DNA from: CAG-390 sp045531455
GTDB taxonomy: Bacteria > Bacillota > Clostridia > Oscillospirales > CAG-272
Direction of reading: 5' to 3'
NCBI GenBank assembly: GCA_045531455.1
Contig: JAZSEA010000087.1
Location: 1-35,681 of the forward strand
DNA length: 35,681 nucleotides
The notes under the pieces were generated by a model. It was given only the letters and a program-made list of their open reading frames with translations. It ran no database searches and was not told the origin of the DNA. Position 1 is the first letter of the stretch, and every line of letters begins with the position of its first letter. Positions 14,194 to 22,845 of this stretch are shown here, one piece after another. Made by a program: the position numbers and the translations under genes.

Positions 14194-17100
14194 ATGGCAA
14201 AAAGAACAGATCTGAAGAAGATTCTCATCATCGGCTCGGGACCCATCGTAATCGGTCAGGCGGCGGAGTTTGACTATGCGGGCACGCAGGCGTGTCTCGC
14301 GCTCAAGGAGGAGGGCTACGAGGTTGTGCTCGTAAACTCCAACCCCGCAACCATCATGACCGACACCACCATCGCGGACAAGGTGTATATGGAGCCGCTT
14401 ACACTTGAATATATCGCAAAGATCCTGCGCTACGAGCGTCCCGACGCGATCCTTCCCGGAATCGGCGGACAGACGGGACTTAACCTCGCAATGCAGCTTG
14501 AAAAGAAGGGTGTTCTCAAGGAGTGCCGCGTCGAGCTTCTCGGAACCTCGAGCGAATCGATCGAACGCGCCGAGGACCGCGAGCTCTTCAAGGAGCTTTG
14601 CCAGTCGATCGGCGAGCCCGTAATCCCCTCCGAGATCACCTACGATCTTGAAGAGGCAAAGGCAGCGGCTGAAAGGATCGGCTACCCCGTTGTACTCCGT
14701 CCCGCATTCACCCTCGGCGGCACGGGCGGCGGATTTGCTTACAATGAGGAAGAGCTTATCGAGATCGGTACCAATGCCTTCCGTCTTTCTCCCGTACATC
14801 AGGTTCTCATCGAGAAGAGCGTCAAGGGCTATAAGGAGATCGAGTTTGAGGTTATGCGTGACTCGAATGACCACGCCATCACCATCTGCGGTATGGAAAA
14901 CATCGACCCCGTCGGCGTTCACACCGGCGACTCCCTCGTTGTCGCTCCCATTATGACCCTCTCGGATCACGACAAGAAGATGCTCAACGATTCGGCTATC
15001 AAGCTGATCAAGGAGCTCAAGATCGAGGGCGGCTGTAACGTACAGTTCGCGCTCAACCCCCATTCGAGCGAATATTACCTCATCGAGGTCAACCCCAGAG
15101 TTTCCCGTTCTTCGGCACTCGCATCCAAGGCCTCGGGTTACCCCATCGCAAGAGTCACCGCAAAGATCGCGGTCGGAATGTCGCTTGAGGAGATCAAGAT
15201 CGCCAATACCAACGCGGCGTTCGAGCCCGAGCTCGATTACGTCATCGCAAAGCTCCCCCGCTTCCCCTTCGATAAGTTCACAACGGCATCGAATCAGCTC
15301 GGAACTCAGATGAAGGCAACGGGCGAGGTCATGGGCATCGGCTCGAACCTTGAGGAATGTCTCCTTAAGGGTATGCGCTCGCTCGAGGTCGGCGTAAACC
15401 ACGTATATCATCCCAAGTTTGACAATATGTCGAACGACGAGATCCTCGAATATATCTCCATCTTCCGCGATGACAACATCTTCGCGATCGCCGAGCTGCT
15501 CGCACGCGGTATCACAGTCGAGAAGGTCCACGAGATCACCCAGATCACACCCTACTTCCTCGAGGCGATCAAGAATATCGTCGATATGGAGGAGACCCTC
15601 AAGGCTCATCCCTTCGAGCTCGAGACGCTTACTGCGGCAAAGAAGATGGGCTTCTCGGACAAGTATGTTGCGAGAATGTGGAAATGCGCAGAGCTTGACG
15701 TATTCAAGTTCAGAAAAGAGCATAAGCTCTTCCCCGTGTTCAAGATGGTAGATACCTGCCATACCGGCGCGTATATCCCCTATTTCTACTCCTCTTACAC
15801 GGGCGAGAACGCTTCGATCCTTACCGATAAGAAGAAGATCGTTGTTCTCGGCGCGGGTCCGATCAGAATCGGTCAGGGCGTAGAGTTCGACTACTCGACG
15901 GTTCACGCCGTAATGACCATCAAGAAGGCGGGCTACGAGGCTATCATCATCAATAACAACCCCGAGACGGTCTCGACCGACTATACCACCGCGGACAAGC
16001 TCTATTTTGAGCCCCTCACTCCCGAGGACGTAATGAACATCATCGAGTTTGAGAAGCCCGAGGGCGTTATCGCATCCCTCGGCGGACAGACCGCGATCAA
16101 CCTCGCACAGCCGCTTGATAATCTCGGCGTCAAGATCATCGGCACCGATTGCGCCGCTATCGCCCGCGCTGAGGACAGAAACGCGTTCGAGAATCTTCTT
16201 AACGAGCTCAACATCCCCCGCGCAAAGGGTAAGGCAGTCACCAAGATCGAGGACGGTCTTGCGGCAGCGGCAGAGATCGGTTATCCCGTACTCGTCCGTC
16301 CCTCCTTCGTTCTCGGCGGACGCGCTATGCAGATCGTAGGCAACGAGGAGCAGCTCCGCACCTACCTCAAGACCGCGGTTGAGATCGACGAGGACAAGCC
16401 CGTTCTCGTTGACAAGTACATCAGCGGTAAGGAGGTCGAGGTCGACGCTATCTGCGACGGCAGAAACGTATTCGTTCCCGGCATTATGGAGCTTGTTGAG
16501 CGCACGGGTGTTCACTCGGGCGACTCGATCAGCGTATATCCTCCCTTCTCGATCTCGGATAAGGTCAAGGGAATCATCCTTCAGTATGCAAAGAAGCTCG
16601 GTCTCGGCATCGGAATCGTAGGTCTCTACAATATCCAGTTCATCGTTGACGAGCACGACGACGTATACATCATCGAGGTTAACCCCCGTTCCTCGCGTAC
16701 CGTACCCTTCCTCTCGAAGGCAACCGGCTACAGCCTTGCGGACATCGCAACCGAGGTGATCCTCGGCAAATCACTCAAGGAGCAGGGAATCTTCGATATC
16801 TACCCCGAGGAGAAGAACCGCTGGTACGTAAAGGTGCCCGTATTCTCCTTCAACAAGCTCCGCGGACTCGATGCTTACCTCTCCCCCGAGATGAAGTCCA
16901 CGGGCGAGGCGATCGGATATGACGACAAGTTCTACCGCGCACTCTATAAGGCGCTTCAGGCTTCGGGAATGAAGCTCCAGAATTACGGTACCGTATTCGC
17001 AACCATCGCAGACAAGGATAAGGAGGAGGCACTTCCTCTCATCCGCCGCTTCTATAACCTCGGCTTCAACATCGAGGCTACCTCGGGAACCGCAAAATTC

Positions 17101-17367
17101 CTCAAGGAAAACGGCATCCGCACCCACGTTATGAAGAAGCTTGAGGAGGACAGCGACGAGATCGCCAAGGCTCTTGCTCAGGGCCACATCGCATACGTTA
17201 TCAACACCCGAGATATCGACTCGGTCGGTTCGGCAAGCGACGGCGCGATAATCCGCCGCTATGCGACCGAGAACAACGTCACCATTATGACCTCGCTCGA
17301 TACCGTCCGCGTGCTTCTCGACGTCCTCGAGGAGACCACTCTGACTATCTCGACTATCGATTCGTAA
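14194..17367 (+). CDS. carB: Carbamoyl-phosphate synthase large subunit
   Basis: 1057 residues, full length for CarB (about 1060-1073). It makes carbamoyl phosphate from bicarbonate, ATP and ammonia supplied by the glutaminase subunit CarA. Both synthetase halves are present: the first ATP-grasp with RPAFTLGGTGGG, the second beginning near KIVVLGAGPIRIGQGVEFDYS (residue about 549), with RPSFVLGGRAMQIV; the C-terminal MGS-like regulatory domain (about 930-1057) is complete. The start has AGGAG upstream. There is no carA before or after it in the window, which is unusual because carA and carB are usually adjacent; CarA must be encoded elsewhere. A 54-bp inverted repeat separates it from pyrK. 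Confidence 0.97.
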   Translation: MAKRTDLKKILIIGSGPIVIGQAAEFDYAGTQACLALKEEGYEVVLVNSNPATIMTDTTIADKVYMEPLTLEYIAKILRYERPDAILPGIGGQTGLNLAMQLEKKGVLKECRVELLGTSSESIERAEDRELFKELCQSIGEPVIPSEITYDLEEAKAAAERIGYPVVLRPAFTLGGTGGGFAYNEEELIEIGTNAFRLSPVHQVLIEKSVKGYKEIEFEVMRDSNDHAITICGMENIDPVGVHTGDSLVVAPIMTLSDHDKKMLNDSAIKLIKELKIEGGCNVQFALNPHSSEYYLIEVNPRVSRSSALASKASGYPIARVTAKIAVGMSLEEIKIANTNAAFEPELDYVIAKLPRFPFDKFTTASNQLGTQMKATGEVMGIGSNLEECLLKGMRSLEVGVNHVYHPKFDNMSNDEILEYISIFRDDNIFAIAELLARGITVEKVHEITQITPYFLEAIKNIVDMEETLKAHPFELETLTAAKKMGFSDKYVARMWKCAELDVFKFRKEHKLFPVFKMVDTCHTGAYIPYFYSSYTGENASILTDKKKIVVLGAGPIRIGQGVEFDYSTVHAVMTIKKAGYEAIIINNNPETVSTDYTTADKLYFEPLTPEDVMNIIEFEKPEGVIASLGGQTAINLAQPLDNLGVKIIGTDCAAIARAEDRNAFENLLNELNIPRAKGKAVTKIEDGLAAAAEIGYPVLVRPSFVLGGRAMQIVGNEEQLRTYLKTAVEIDEDKPVLVDKYISGKEVEVDAICDGRNVFVPGIMELVERTGVHSGDSISVYPPFSISDKVKGIILQYAKKLGLGIGIVGLYNIQFIVDEHDDVYIIEVNPRSSRTVPFLSKATGYSLADIATEVILGKSLKEQGIFDIYPEEKNRWYVKVPVFSFNKLRGLDAYLSPEMKSTGEAIGYDDKFYRALYKALQASGMKLQNYGTVFATIADKDKEEALPLIRRFYNLGFNIEATSGTAKFLKENGIRTHVMKKLEEDSDEIAKALAQGHIAYVINTRDIDSVGSASDGAIIRRYATENNVTIMTSLDTVRVLLDVLEETTLTISTIDS

Positions 17368-17439
17368 AATATAAACAGCCAAGGGGCGGATAGAATATGT
17401 CCGCCCCCGAAAAGCAAAATATTAGTTTTACAGAAAAAA

Positions 17440-17668
17440 TCTCTCCCTCCACCACGGTCAAGCCGCGGTCCCCCTCCCTCCTCAGAGGGAGGCGATGAGT
17501 TTGTGCATACAACGGATGTAGAGATATCAATTCATCTGACATATCATTTAAATAATCCTGACGTAAGTGAGAGTGAAACATCGTTCAGAAAGCTATGTTA
17601 GCACTCACAACCTTGCCTCCCTCTGAGGAGGGAGGGGGACCGCGGCTTGACCGTGGTGGAGGGAGAGA
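17440..17668. repeat. 54-bp perfect inverted repeat between carB and pyrK
   Basis: 17440-17493 and 17615-17668 are exact reverse complements with a 121-bp spacer. Each arm holds two small hairpins: CCACGGTCAAGCCGCGG-like and CTCCCTCCTCAGAGGGAG. It is the same repeat family as 6016-6482. No gene is visible in 17368-17720. Transcribed within the pyr operon, the arms could form a 54-bp RNA duplex and affect read-through or invite RNase III. Confidence 0.85.
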
Positions 17669-17720
17669 CTTTTATGTCGCAATATTACTATTATCATTAT
17701 TAATAATAAGGATCATAAGA

Positions 17721-18458
17721 ATGAAACAATCAATCTTCACCATCACCGAAAACCGTCCGCTGACCGACTGCGTGTGGCTGATGAGAATGTCGGGCGACAC
17801 CTCGGATATCACCGCGGCGGGTCAGTTCGTCAACATCCAGCTTGACGGTCTCTATCTGCGCCGTCCGATCTCGGTATTCGACTGCGAGGACGGAATTCTT
17901 TCCATTATATATAAGGTCGTCGGTAAGGGAACAGAGAAAATGACCACCCTCCCCGTCGGCACAGAGCTCGACGTACTCACGGGTCTCGGCAACGGCTATA
18001 ATCTTGAAAAGATCGGCGAAAAGCCCCTTCTCGTCGGCGGAGGAGTCGGAGTTCCCCCTCTTTACTACCTCGCAAAGAAGCTGATCGCTGCGGGCAAGAA
18101 GCCCGAGATCATCGTCGGATTCAACACCTCGTCCGAGATATTTGGTGTCGAGTTCTTTGAGGAGCTCGGACTCAAAGTCACCGTCACAACGGTTGACGGA
18201 AGCCGAGGAGTCAAGGGATTTGTAACCAACGCTCTTGAGGCGATCGATTACGATTACATCTGCACCTGCGGACCCGAGCCGATGCTCAAGGCTCTCTACA
18301 GAGCGACCGAGGCAAAAGGTCAGTACAGCTTTGAGGAGCGAATGGGATGCGGCTTCGGCGCGTGCATGGGATGCTCCTGCAAGACAGTCACGGGCTATAA
18401 GAGGATCTGCAAGGACGGCCCGATCCTTGAGAAGGAGGAAATACTGTGGGAAAAATGA
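17721..18458 (+). CDS. pyrK: Dihydroorotate dehydrogenase B, electron-transfer subunit
   Basis: A 245-residue FAD/[2Fe-2S] flavoprotein that passes electrons from the PyrD FMN to NAD+. The FAD motif is LRRPISVFD (46-54), the NAD-binding glycine motif GGGVGVPPLYYLA, and the iron-sulfur ligands are Cys210, Cys215, Cys218 and Cys230 in the C-terminal segment (C-x4-C-x2-C-x11-C). The start at 17721 fits family length and has AAGGAT upstream; the longer open frame reads into the inverted repeat. Its end overlaps the pyrD start, so the two subunits are translationally coupled, as expected for a stoichiometric complex. Confidence 0.95.
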   Translation: MKQSIFTITENRPLTDCVWLMRMSGDTSDITAAGQFVNIQLDGLYLRRPISVFDCEDGILSIIYKVVGKGTEKMTTLPVGTELDVLTGLGNGYNLEKIGEKPLLVGGGVGVPPLYYLAKKLIAAGKKPEIIVGFNTSSEIFGVEFFEELGLKVTVTTVDGSRGVKGFVTNALEAIDYDYICTCGPEPMLKALYRATEAKGQYSFEERMGCGFGACMGCSCKTVTGYKRICKDGPILEKEEILWEK

Positions 18459-19357
18459 ACGTGAATCTTTGCGGGATCGAGCTTGACAACCCCGTCATCC
18501 CCGCAAGCGGAACTTTCGGCTTCGGCTATGAGTTCGCGGAGCTTTATGACATCAACTGCCTCGGTACGTTCTCTTTCAAGGGAACGACAAAGGATCCCCG
18601 CTTCGGCAACCCCACTCCGAGAATCGCGGAGTGCACTCAGGGTATGATCAATGCCGTCGGACTCCAGAATCCCGGCGTCGAAAAGGTCATTTCCGAGGAG
18701 CTTCCGAAGCTCTTTAAGGTATTCAATAAAAAGGTTATGGCAAACGTCAGCGGCTTTTCGGTCGAGGACTATGCCTACACCGTAGAAAAGCTCGATTCGG
18801 TCGATGAGATCGGCTGGTTCGAGGTAAACGTAAGCTGTCCGAACGTCCACGGCGGCGGAATGTCCTTCGGAACAAACCCCGAGGCGGCGGCAGAGGTCAC
18901 CCGTGCGGTAAGAAAAGTGACCAAAAAGCCGATCATCATCAAGCTTTCGCCAAACGTGACCGATATCGTGTCGATCGCAAAGGCTTGCGAGGAGGCGGGC
19001 GCGGACGGCATCAGCCTGATCAACACCCTCCTCGGTATGAGGATCGATCTTCGCACCAAGCGTCCCGTTATCGCAAACAAGATGGGCGGATTTTCGGGTC
19101 CCGCGATCTTCCCCGTAGCGGTAAGAATGGTTTATCAGGTTGCCCACGCGGTAAATATCCCCGTTGTCGGTATGGGCGGCGTTTCGTCAGCCGAGGACGT
19201 CATCGAGATGATGCTCGCGGGCGCAACTGCAGTCGAGGTCGGCGCGGCTAACCTCGTCAACCCCTACGCCTGCCGCGATATCATCGCAGACCTCCCCCGC
19301 GTAATGGCGAAGTACGGCATCGAGAACCTCTCCGATATCATCGGCGCGACGGAGTAA
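18446..19357 (+). CDS. pyrD: Dihydroorotate dehydrogenase, class 1B catalytic subunit
   Basis: A 303-residue FMN enzyme oxidising dihydroorotate to orotate. Class 1B is indicated by the PyrK partner and by the active-site Cys in VNVSCPNVHGGG (about residue 132). The FMN phosphate region VGMGGVSSAEDV is present. Two starts are possible: GTG at 18446 (AAGGAGG 8 bp upstream) or ATG at 18455, which overlaps the pyrK TGA as ATGA; I prefer GTG for its ribosome-site spacing. Either way it overlaps pyrK. A heptamer array starts directly at its stop codon. Confidence 0.95.
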   Translation: MGKMNVNLCGIELDNPVIPASGTFGFGYEFAELYDINCLGTFSFKGTTKDPRFGNPTPRIAECTQGMINAVGLQNPGVEKVISEELPKLFKVFNKKVMANVSGFSVEDYAYTVEKLDSVDEIGWFEVNVSCPNVHGGGMSFGTNPEAAAEVTRAVRKVTKKPIIIKLSPNVTDIVSIAKACEEAGADGISLINTLLGMRIDLRTKRPVIANKMGGFSGPAIFPVAVRMVYQVAHAVNIPVVGMGGVSSAEDVIEMMLAGATAVEVGAANLVNPYACRDIIADLPRVMAKYGIENLSDIIGATE

Positions 19358-19578
19358 TTAGTGGACAGTGGTCAGTGGTTAGTGGACAGAAAGATGCGAC
19401 CGCGAAACATCGTTTCAACAACAGCGGAAAGTTTTGATCGAACTTTTTCAAGAAGTTCACACTTGCCGTAGGCAAGTATTTGCGCTCTGTCACCCTTTCG
19501 CTCAATGATATTATTGCAATAAAGTGAAGGTGCGGAAGACGTTATTATATGAGTAATTAAATTATAAGGAGATATAAA
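19358..19578 (+). repeat. pyrD-pyrF spacer with a heptamer array and repeat remnants
   Basis: TTAGTGG-ACAGTGG-TCAGTGG-TTAGTGG-ACAG (19358-19389) starts immediately after the pyrD TAA. It is the GTGG flavour of the stop-codon heptamers also seen behind pepF and the histidine kinase. Next come a GAACTT...AAGTTC hairpin (about 19439-19457) related to the 7370-7400 repeat and an ACTTGCC/GGCAAGT hairpin (about 19457-19473). No inverted partner array and no gene are visible. Confidence 0.6.
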
Positions 19579-20283
19579 ATGGGAAAAGACGTAATTATTG
19601 CATGTGATTTTGACTCGAAGGAGAAGGTATTTTCCTTCCTTGACAAGTTCGAGGGCGAGGAGCGCAAGCCCTTCGTGAAGATCGGTATGGAGCTTTACTA
19701 TGCCGAGGGTCCCGAGATCGTACGCGAGATCAAGCGCCGCGGCCACAAGATCTTCCTCGACCTCAAGCTTCACGACATCCCCAACACGGTAAAGAAGTCG
19801 ATGGCGGTCCTCTCCAGACTCGACGTTGATATGACCAACCTCCACGCGGGCGGAACCTGCGCGATGATGGAGGCGGCGCTTGAGGGACTGACAAGACCCG
19901 ACGGCACACGTCCGATCCTCATCGCCGTAACACAGCTCACCTCCACCGACCAGAGCGCGATGGAAAACGATCTTCTTATCAAGGAACCGATCGACCGTGT
20001 CGTTCTCCACTATGCATCGAACGCAAAGAAGTCGGGACTCGACGGAGTTGTTTGCTCTCCCCTCGAGGCGGGAAAGGTTCACGATACCTGCGGCAAGGAC
20101 TTTGTCACCGTAACTCCTGGTGTCCGCTTCGCTGACGGCGATATCGGAGACCAGAAGAGAGTTATGACCCCCGCGGCAGCGAAGGAGATCGGCTCGGACT
20201 ACATCGTCGTCGGACGCCCCATCACCGCGGCAGAGGATCCGGTTGTGGCGTATCGCAGATGTGTTGCGGAGTTTTGTGACTAA
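19579..20283 (+). CDS. pyrF: Orotidine 5'-phosphate decarboxylase
   Basis: A 234-residue TIM-barrel enzyme converting OMP to UMP, the last step of the pathway. The catalytic DLKLHDIPNT (Asp61, Lys63, Asp66) is intact, and the phosphate-binding C-terminal VVGRPITAAEDP is present. It is family 1 (Bacillus-like, 230-240 residues). The start has AAGGAGATATAAA. Cassette B begins 3 bp after its stop codon and separates it from pyrE. Confidence 0.96.
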   Translation: MGKDVIIACDFDSKEKVFSFLDKFEGEERKPFVKIGMELYYAEGPEIVREIKRRGHKIFLDLKLHDIPNTVKKSMAVLSRLDVDMTNLHAGGTCAMMEAALEGLTRPDGTRPILIAVTQLTSTDQSAMENDLLIKEPIDRVVLHYASNAKKSGLDGVVCSPLEAGKVHDTCGKDFVTVTPGVRFADGDIGDQKRVMTPAAAKEIGSDYIVVGRPITAAEDPVVAYRRCVAEFCD

Positions 20284-20286
20284 ATA

Positions 20287-20811
20287 AGTGCAGAGTGCAG
20301 AATGCAGAGTGCAGAGTTAAGGAGAATTTTCTCGCTTTGCTCGAAAATCTTCATTTTAATAGAGGTGGATTATGCAAAAATCTATTATTGAAGCTAAGAG
20401 CTTTAACTTTGCAGTTAGAATAGTTAGGTTGAATCAGTATCTTTGTGAAGAGAAAAAAGAATTTGTTTTGTCAAAACAGCTTCTCAGAAGTGGAACCAGT
20501 ATTGGTGCAAACGTAAGCGAAGCGCAAAGAGGGCAGACAAGACCTGATTTTTATGCCAAGATTGCCATCTCGCTTAATGAAGCCGGGGAAACGCACTATT
20601 GGCTTCGCCTTTTGCACGTTACAGATTACCTAAGCGATAAAGAATTCTCAAGTTTAGAATGTGATATCAACGAAATTATTTCAGTTTTGGTTGCAATTTA
20701 CAAATCAAAAGAAAAAACTTAAAGAATAATAACCCTATTTTAATAAAAATGTTTTTCGCCCTCGGCGAAAAGCTACCATAACTCTGCACTCTGCATTCTG
20801 CACTCTGCACT
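20287..20811 (+). mobile_element. Cassette B: four-helix-bundle gene between perfectly inverted heptamer arrays
   Basis: The left array GCAGAGT-GCAGAAT-GCAGAGT-GCAGAGT and its flanks (20287-20319) are an exact 33-nt inverted match of 20779-20811, including the single variant unit in the same place. Inside, in gene direction: type 1 hairpin (TTAAGGAGAATTTTC...GAAAATCTTCATTT), GAGGTGG ribosome site, gene, type 2 hairpin (TTTTTCGCCCTCGGCGAAAA), inverted array. This is the same layout as cassette A. It is inserted between pyrF and pyrE, oriented with the operon. Confidence 0.7.
20372..20722 (+). CDS. Four-helix-bundle protein (23S rRNA IVS-protein family), second copy
   Basis: 116 residues, closely similar along its whole length to the 11553-11909 product (shared SKQLLRSGTSIGAN and DFYAKIAI blocks; differences are scattered and mostly conservative, and the last residues differ). 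The ATG follows GAGGTGG. It lies inside cassette B and is transcribed with the pyr operon. That two paralogues remain intact, in opposite orientations relative to the window and with matching flanks, suggests the protein has a function for the cassette. No role in pyrimidine synthesis is indicated. Confidence 0.85.
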   Translation: MQKSIIEAKSFNFAVRIVRLNQYLCEEKKEFVLSKQLLRSGTSIGANVSEAQRGQTRPDFYAKIAISLNEAGETHYWLRLLHVTDYLSDKEFSSLECDINEIISVLVAIYKSKEKT

Positions 20812-20852
20812 GTTATGCCCAACAAAATCCAAAAGGAGAAACAAAAATAAAA

Positions 20853-21506
20853 ATGGAAGCTTATAAGATAGAATTCATCAAATTCCTCGAGTCCGCAGGA
20901 GTCTTGAAGTTCGGCGATTTCACCGCAAAGAGCGGACGCAAGATCCCCTATTTCATCAACGCGGGTATGATCAAGACCGGCGACGACATCGCGCGTCTCG
21001 GCGAGTTCTACGCAAAGGCGTATTTCGAGAAGCTCGGCGCAAAGAAGGCGGTCCTCTACGGTCCCGCTTACAAGGGAATCTCCCTTTCGGTCTCCGCGGC
21101 AGTTGCGCTGTCGAAGAACGGACTCAACGTCCCCTTCTTCTTCAACCGTAAGGAAGTCAAGGACCACGGCGAGGGCGGCGTTTTCGTAGGTTACGTACCT
21201 CAGCCCGGCGAGGAGATCGTCATTATCGTGGACGTTATCACCGCGGGCACAGCGATCCGCGAGTCGATGGAGATCCTCTCCCACCTCGAGGGCACAAAGG
21301 TTGCCGCAACCTTCATTATGGTCGACCGCAAGGAAAAGGGTCAGGGCGAGAAGGGCGCAATGCAGGAGATCGAGGAGCAGTTCGGTTTCCCCGTATACTC
21401 GATCGTTGACGTTTACGACATCATCGAGTACCTCGAGGCTGACGAAAAGAACGCAGAAAACGTAGAGAGAATTAAGAATTATCTTAAGGTAAACGGTGCA
21501 AAATGA
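20853..21506 (+). CDS. pyrE: Orotate phosphoribosyltransferase
   Basis: A 217-residue type I PRTase that joins orotate and PRPP to give OMP. The PRPP-binding loop VIIVDVITAGTAIRES is present, as is the catalytic-loop region around RKEVKDHGEGG. The ribosome site AAAAGGAG lies about 14 nt before the ATG, an unusually long spacing; no better in-frame start is evident. It overlaps pyrB by 4 bp (ATGA), so those two are coupled. It directly follows cassette B. Confidence 0.96.
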   Translation: MEAYKIEFIKFLESAGVLKFGDFTAKSGRKIPYFINAGMIKTGDDIARLGEFYAKAYFEKLGAKKAVLYGPAYKGISLSVSAAVALSKNGLNVPFFFNRKEVKDHGEGGVFVGYVPQPGEEIVIIVDVITAGTAIRESMEILSHLEGTKVAATFIMVDRKEKGQGEKGAMQEIEEQFGFPVYSIVDVYDIIEYLEADEKNAENVERIKNYLKVNGAK

Positions 21507-22570
21507 GAAGTCTGATCGATATTTTTGACCTCAGTGTAGAGGAAGTCGGCGCGCTTCTTGACACCGCTGACGATATTATCTCGCATCCCGAAAAGTATGC
21601 CACCAAATGCCGCGGCAAGAAGATCGCAACCCTCTTCTTCGAGCCCTCGACCAGAACCCGACTCTCCTTCGAGGCGGCAATGCTCGAGCTCGGCGGAAGC
21701 GTACTCGGTTTTGAGGCGGGCGGAAACTCGTCCTCGTCGAAGGGCGAGAGCGTAGCCGACACCGCGCGCGTCGTTTCCTGCTACGCCGACATCATCGCAA
21801 TGCGCCATCCTCTCGCGGGAAGCGCGTACGTTGCGTCGAAGAATGCTTCGATCCCCGTTATCAATGCGGGTGACGGCTCGCATAGCCATCCGACGCAGAC
21901 CCTTGCCGACCTCTGCACCATCCGCCGCCATAAGGGCAAGTTTGACGGTCTGACCGTCGGCTTCTGCGGCGACCTCAAGTACGGCAGAACAGTCCATTCG
22001 CTGATCCAGGCACTTTCGCGCTACACGGGCATCAAGATCGTGCTCATCTCCCCGAAGGAGCTTCGTCTTCCCGAATACGTCAAGAACGAGACGATCAAGG
22101 CGAACGGAATGAAGTATTACGAGACCGAGTCGATGACGGAGGTCATCGGCGATCTCGACGTGCTTTATATGACGAGAATCCAGCACGAGCGTTTCGCAAG
22201 CGAGGCGGAATATCTCCGTCTGAAGGATAGCTACGTCCTCGACGTGGCAAAGATGGAGGGCGCAAAGAGCGACCTGATCGTTCTCCATCCGCTGCCCCGC
22301 GTCAACGAGATCTCGACCGCAGTCGATAAGGATCCCCGCGCGTGCTATTTTGAGCAGGTACTTAACGCAAAGTATATGAGAATGGCTCTGATCCTCAAGC
22401 TGCTTGCAGAAAAGGACGTGGAAATGCCCGAGACCGATGCCGAATACCGCGCCGACCTCACCTGCGACAACCCCGGCTGTATCGTAACCACCGAGCAGGA
22501 GCTCCCCCACCTCTTCCGCAAGGGCACCGACGGCAAATACCGCTGCCTCTATTGCGAACACAGAGACTAA
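21503..22570 (+). CDS. pyrB: Aspartate carbamoyltransferase with a PyrI-type zinc tail
   Basis: 355 residues, about 45 longer than a plain catalytic chain. The carbamoyl-phosphate motif FEPSTRTRLSFE is at about 46-57 and the HPLPRVNEI loop is present, so the enzyme should make carbamoyl-aspartate. The extra C-terminus (about 319-355) has Cys321, Cys326, Cys348 and Cys351, in a C-x4-C-x21-C-x2-C pattern that matches the zinc domain of the E. coli regulatory chain PyrI (C-x4-C-x23-C-x2-C, also ending in a CxYCE-like motif). The nucleotide-binding allosteric domain of PyrI is missing, and no pyrI follows. I infer that the zinc tail stabilises contacts between catalytic trimers. Confidence 0.95.
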   Translation: MRSLIDIFDLSVEEVGALLDTADDIISHPEKYATKCRGKKIATLFFEPSTRTRLSFEAAMLELGGSVLGFEAGGNSSSSKGESVADTARVVSCYADIIAMRHPLAGSAYVASKNASIPVINAGDGSHSHPTQTLADLCTIRRHKGKFDGLTVGFCGDLKYGRTVHSLIQALSRYTGIKIVLISPKELRLPEYVKNETIKANGMKYYETESMTEVIGDLDVLYMTRIQHERFASEAEYLRLKDSYVLDVAKMEGAKSDLIVLHPLPRVNEISTAVDKDPRACYFEQVLNAKYMRMALILKLLAEKDVEMPETDAEYRADLTCDNPGCIVTTEQELPHLFRKGTDGKYRCLYCEHRD

Positions 22571-22631
22571 ATAACTTAGGTTAGAGGGCAGAGGTGAGGT
22601 AAATTTTCTCGCCGAAGGCCCGGAAACTTGC

Positions 22632-22699
22632 TATATATATTAAAAGGAAGAAAGCTTTCGTCCGTCCGATGAAAGTTTTCTTCCTTATTATATATATAG
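22632..22699. terminator. Bidirectional terminator-like palindrome after pyrB
   Basis: TATATATAT, AAGGAAGAAAGCTTTC, a short loop, GAAAGTTTTCTTCCTT and ATTATATATATA form a long imperfect palindrome. It would close the pyr transcript. Just before it, 22590-22620 resembles a type 1 cassette hairpin (GGTAAATTTTCTCGCCG). Confidence 0.6.
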
Positions 22700-22759
22700 A
22701 TAAAAACGGCATAAGCGGCCTATCGGGATACTATTTTTATTAAAAGCCTGAGATAACTA

Positions 22760-22788
22760 TTGACTTTTCGGCTCAATACTGTTATAAT
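22760..22788 (+). promoter_or_regulatory. Promoter of the cohesin-dockerin gene
   Basis: TTGACT (22760-22765), 17 bp, TATAAT (22783-22788), about 55 bp before the start. Confidence 0.8.
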
Positions 22789-22845
22789 AAAGATTGAATC
22801 TGACCGATTGGATATATCTTTGAAGCAAAAGGAGCGGAAAATCAG

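Noticed and set aside
14173..16656. 827-codon open frame opposite carB
   Set aside because: It is a shadow of carB codon bias; there is no start signal, and carB is beyond doubt.
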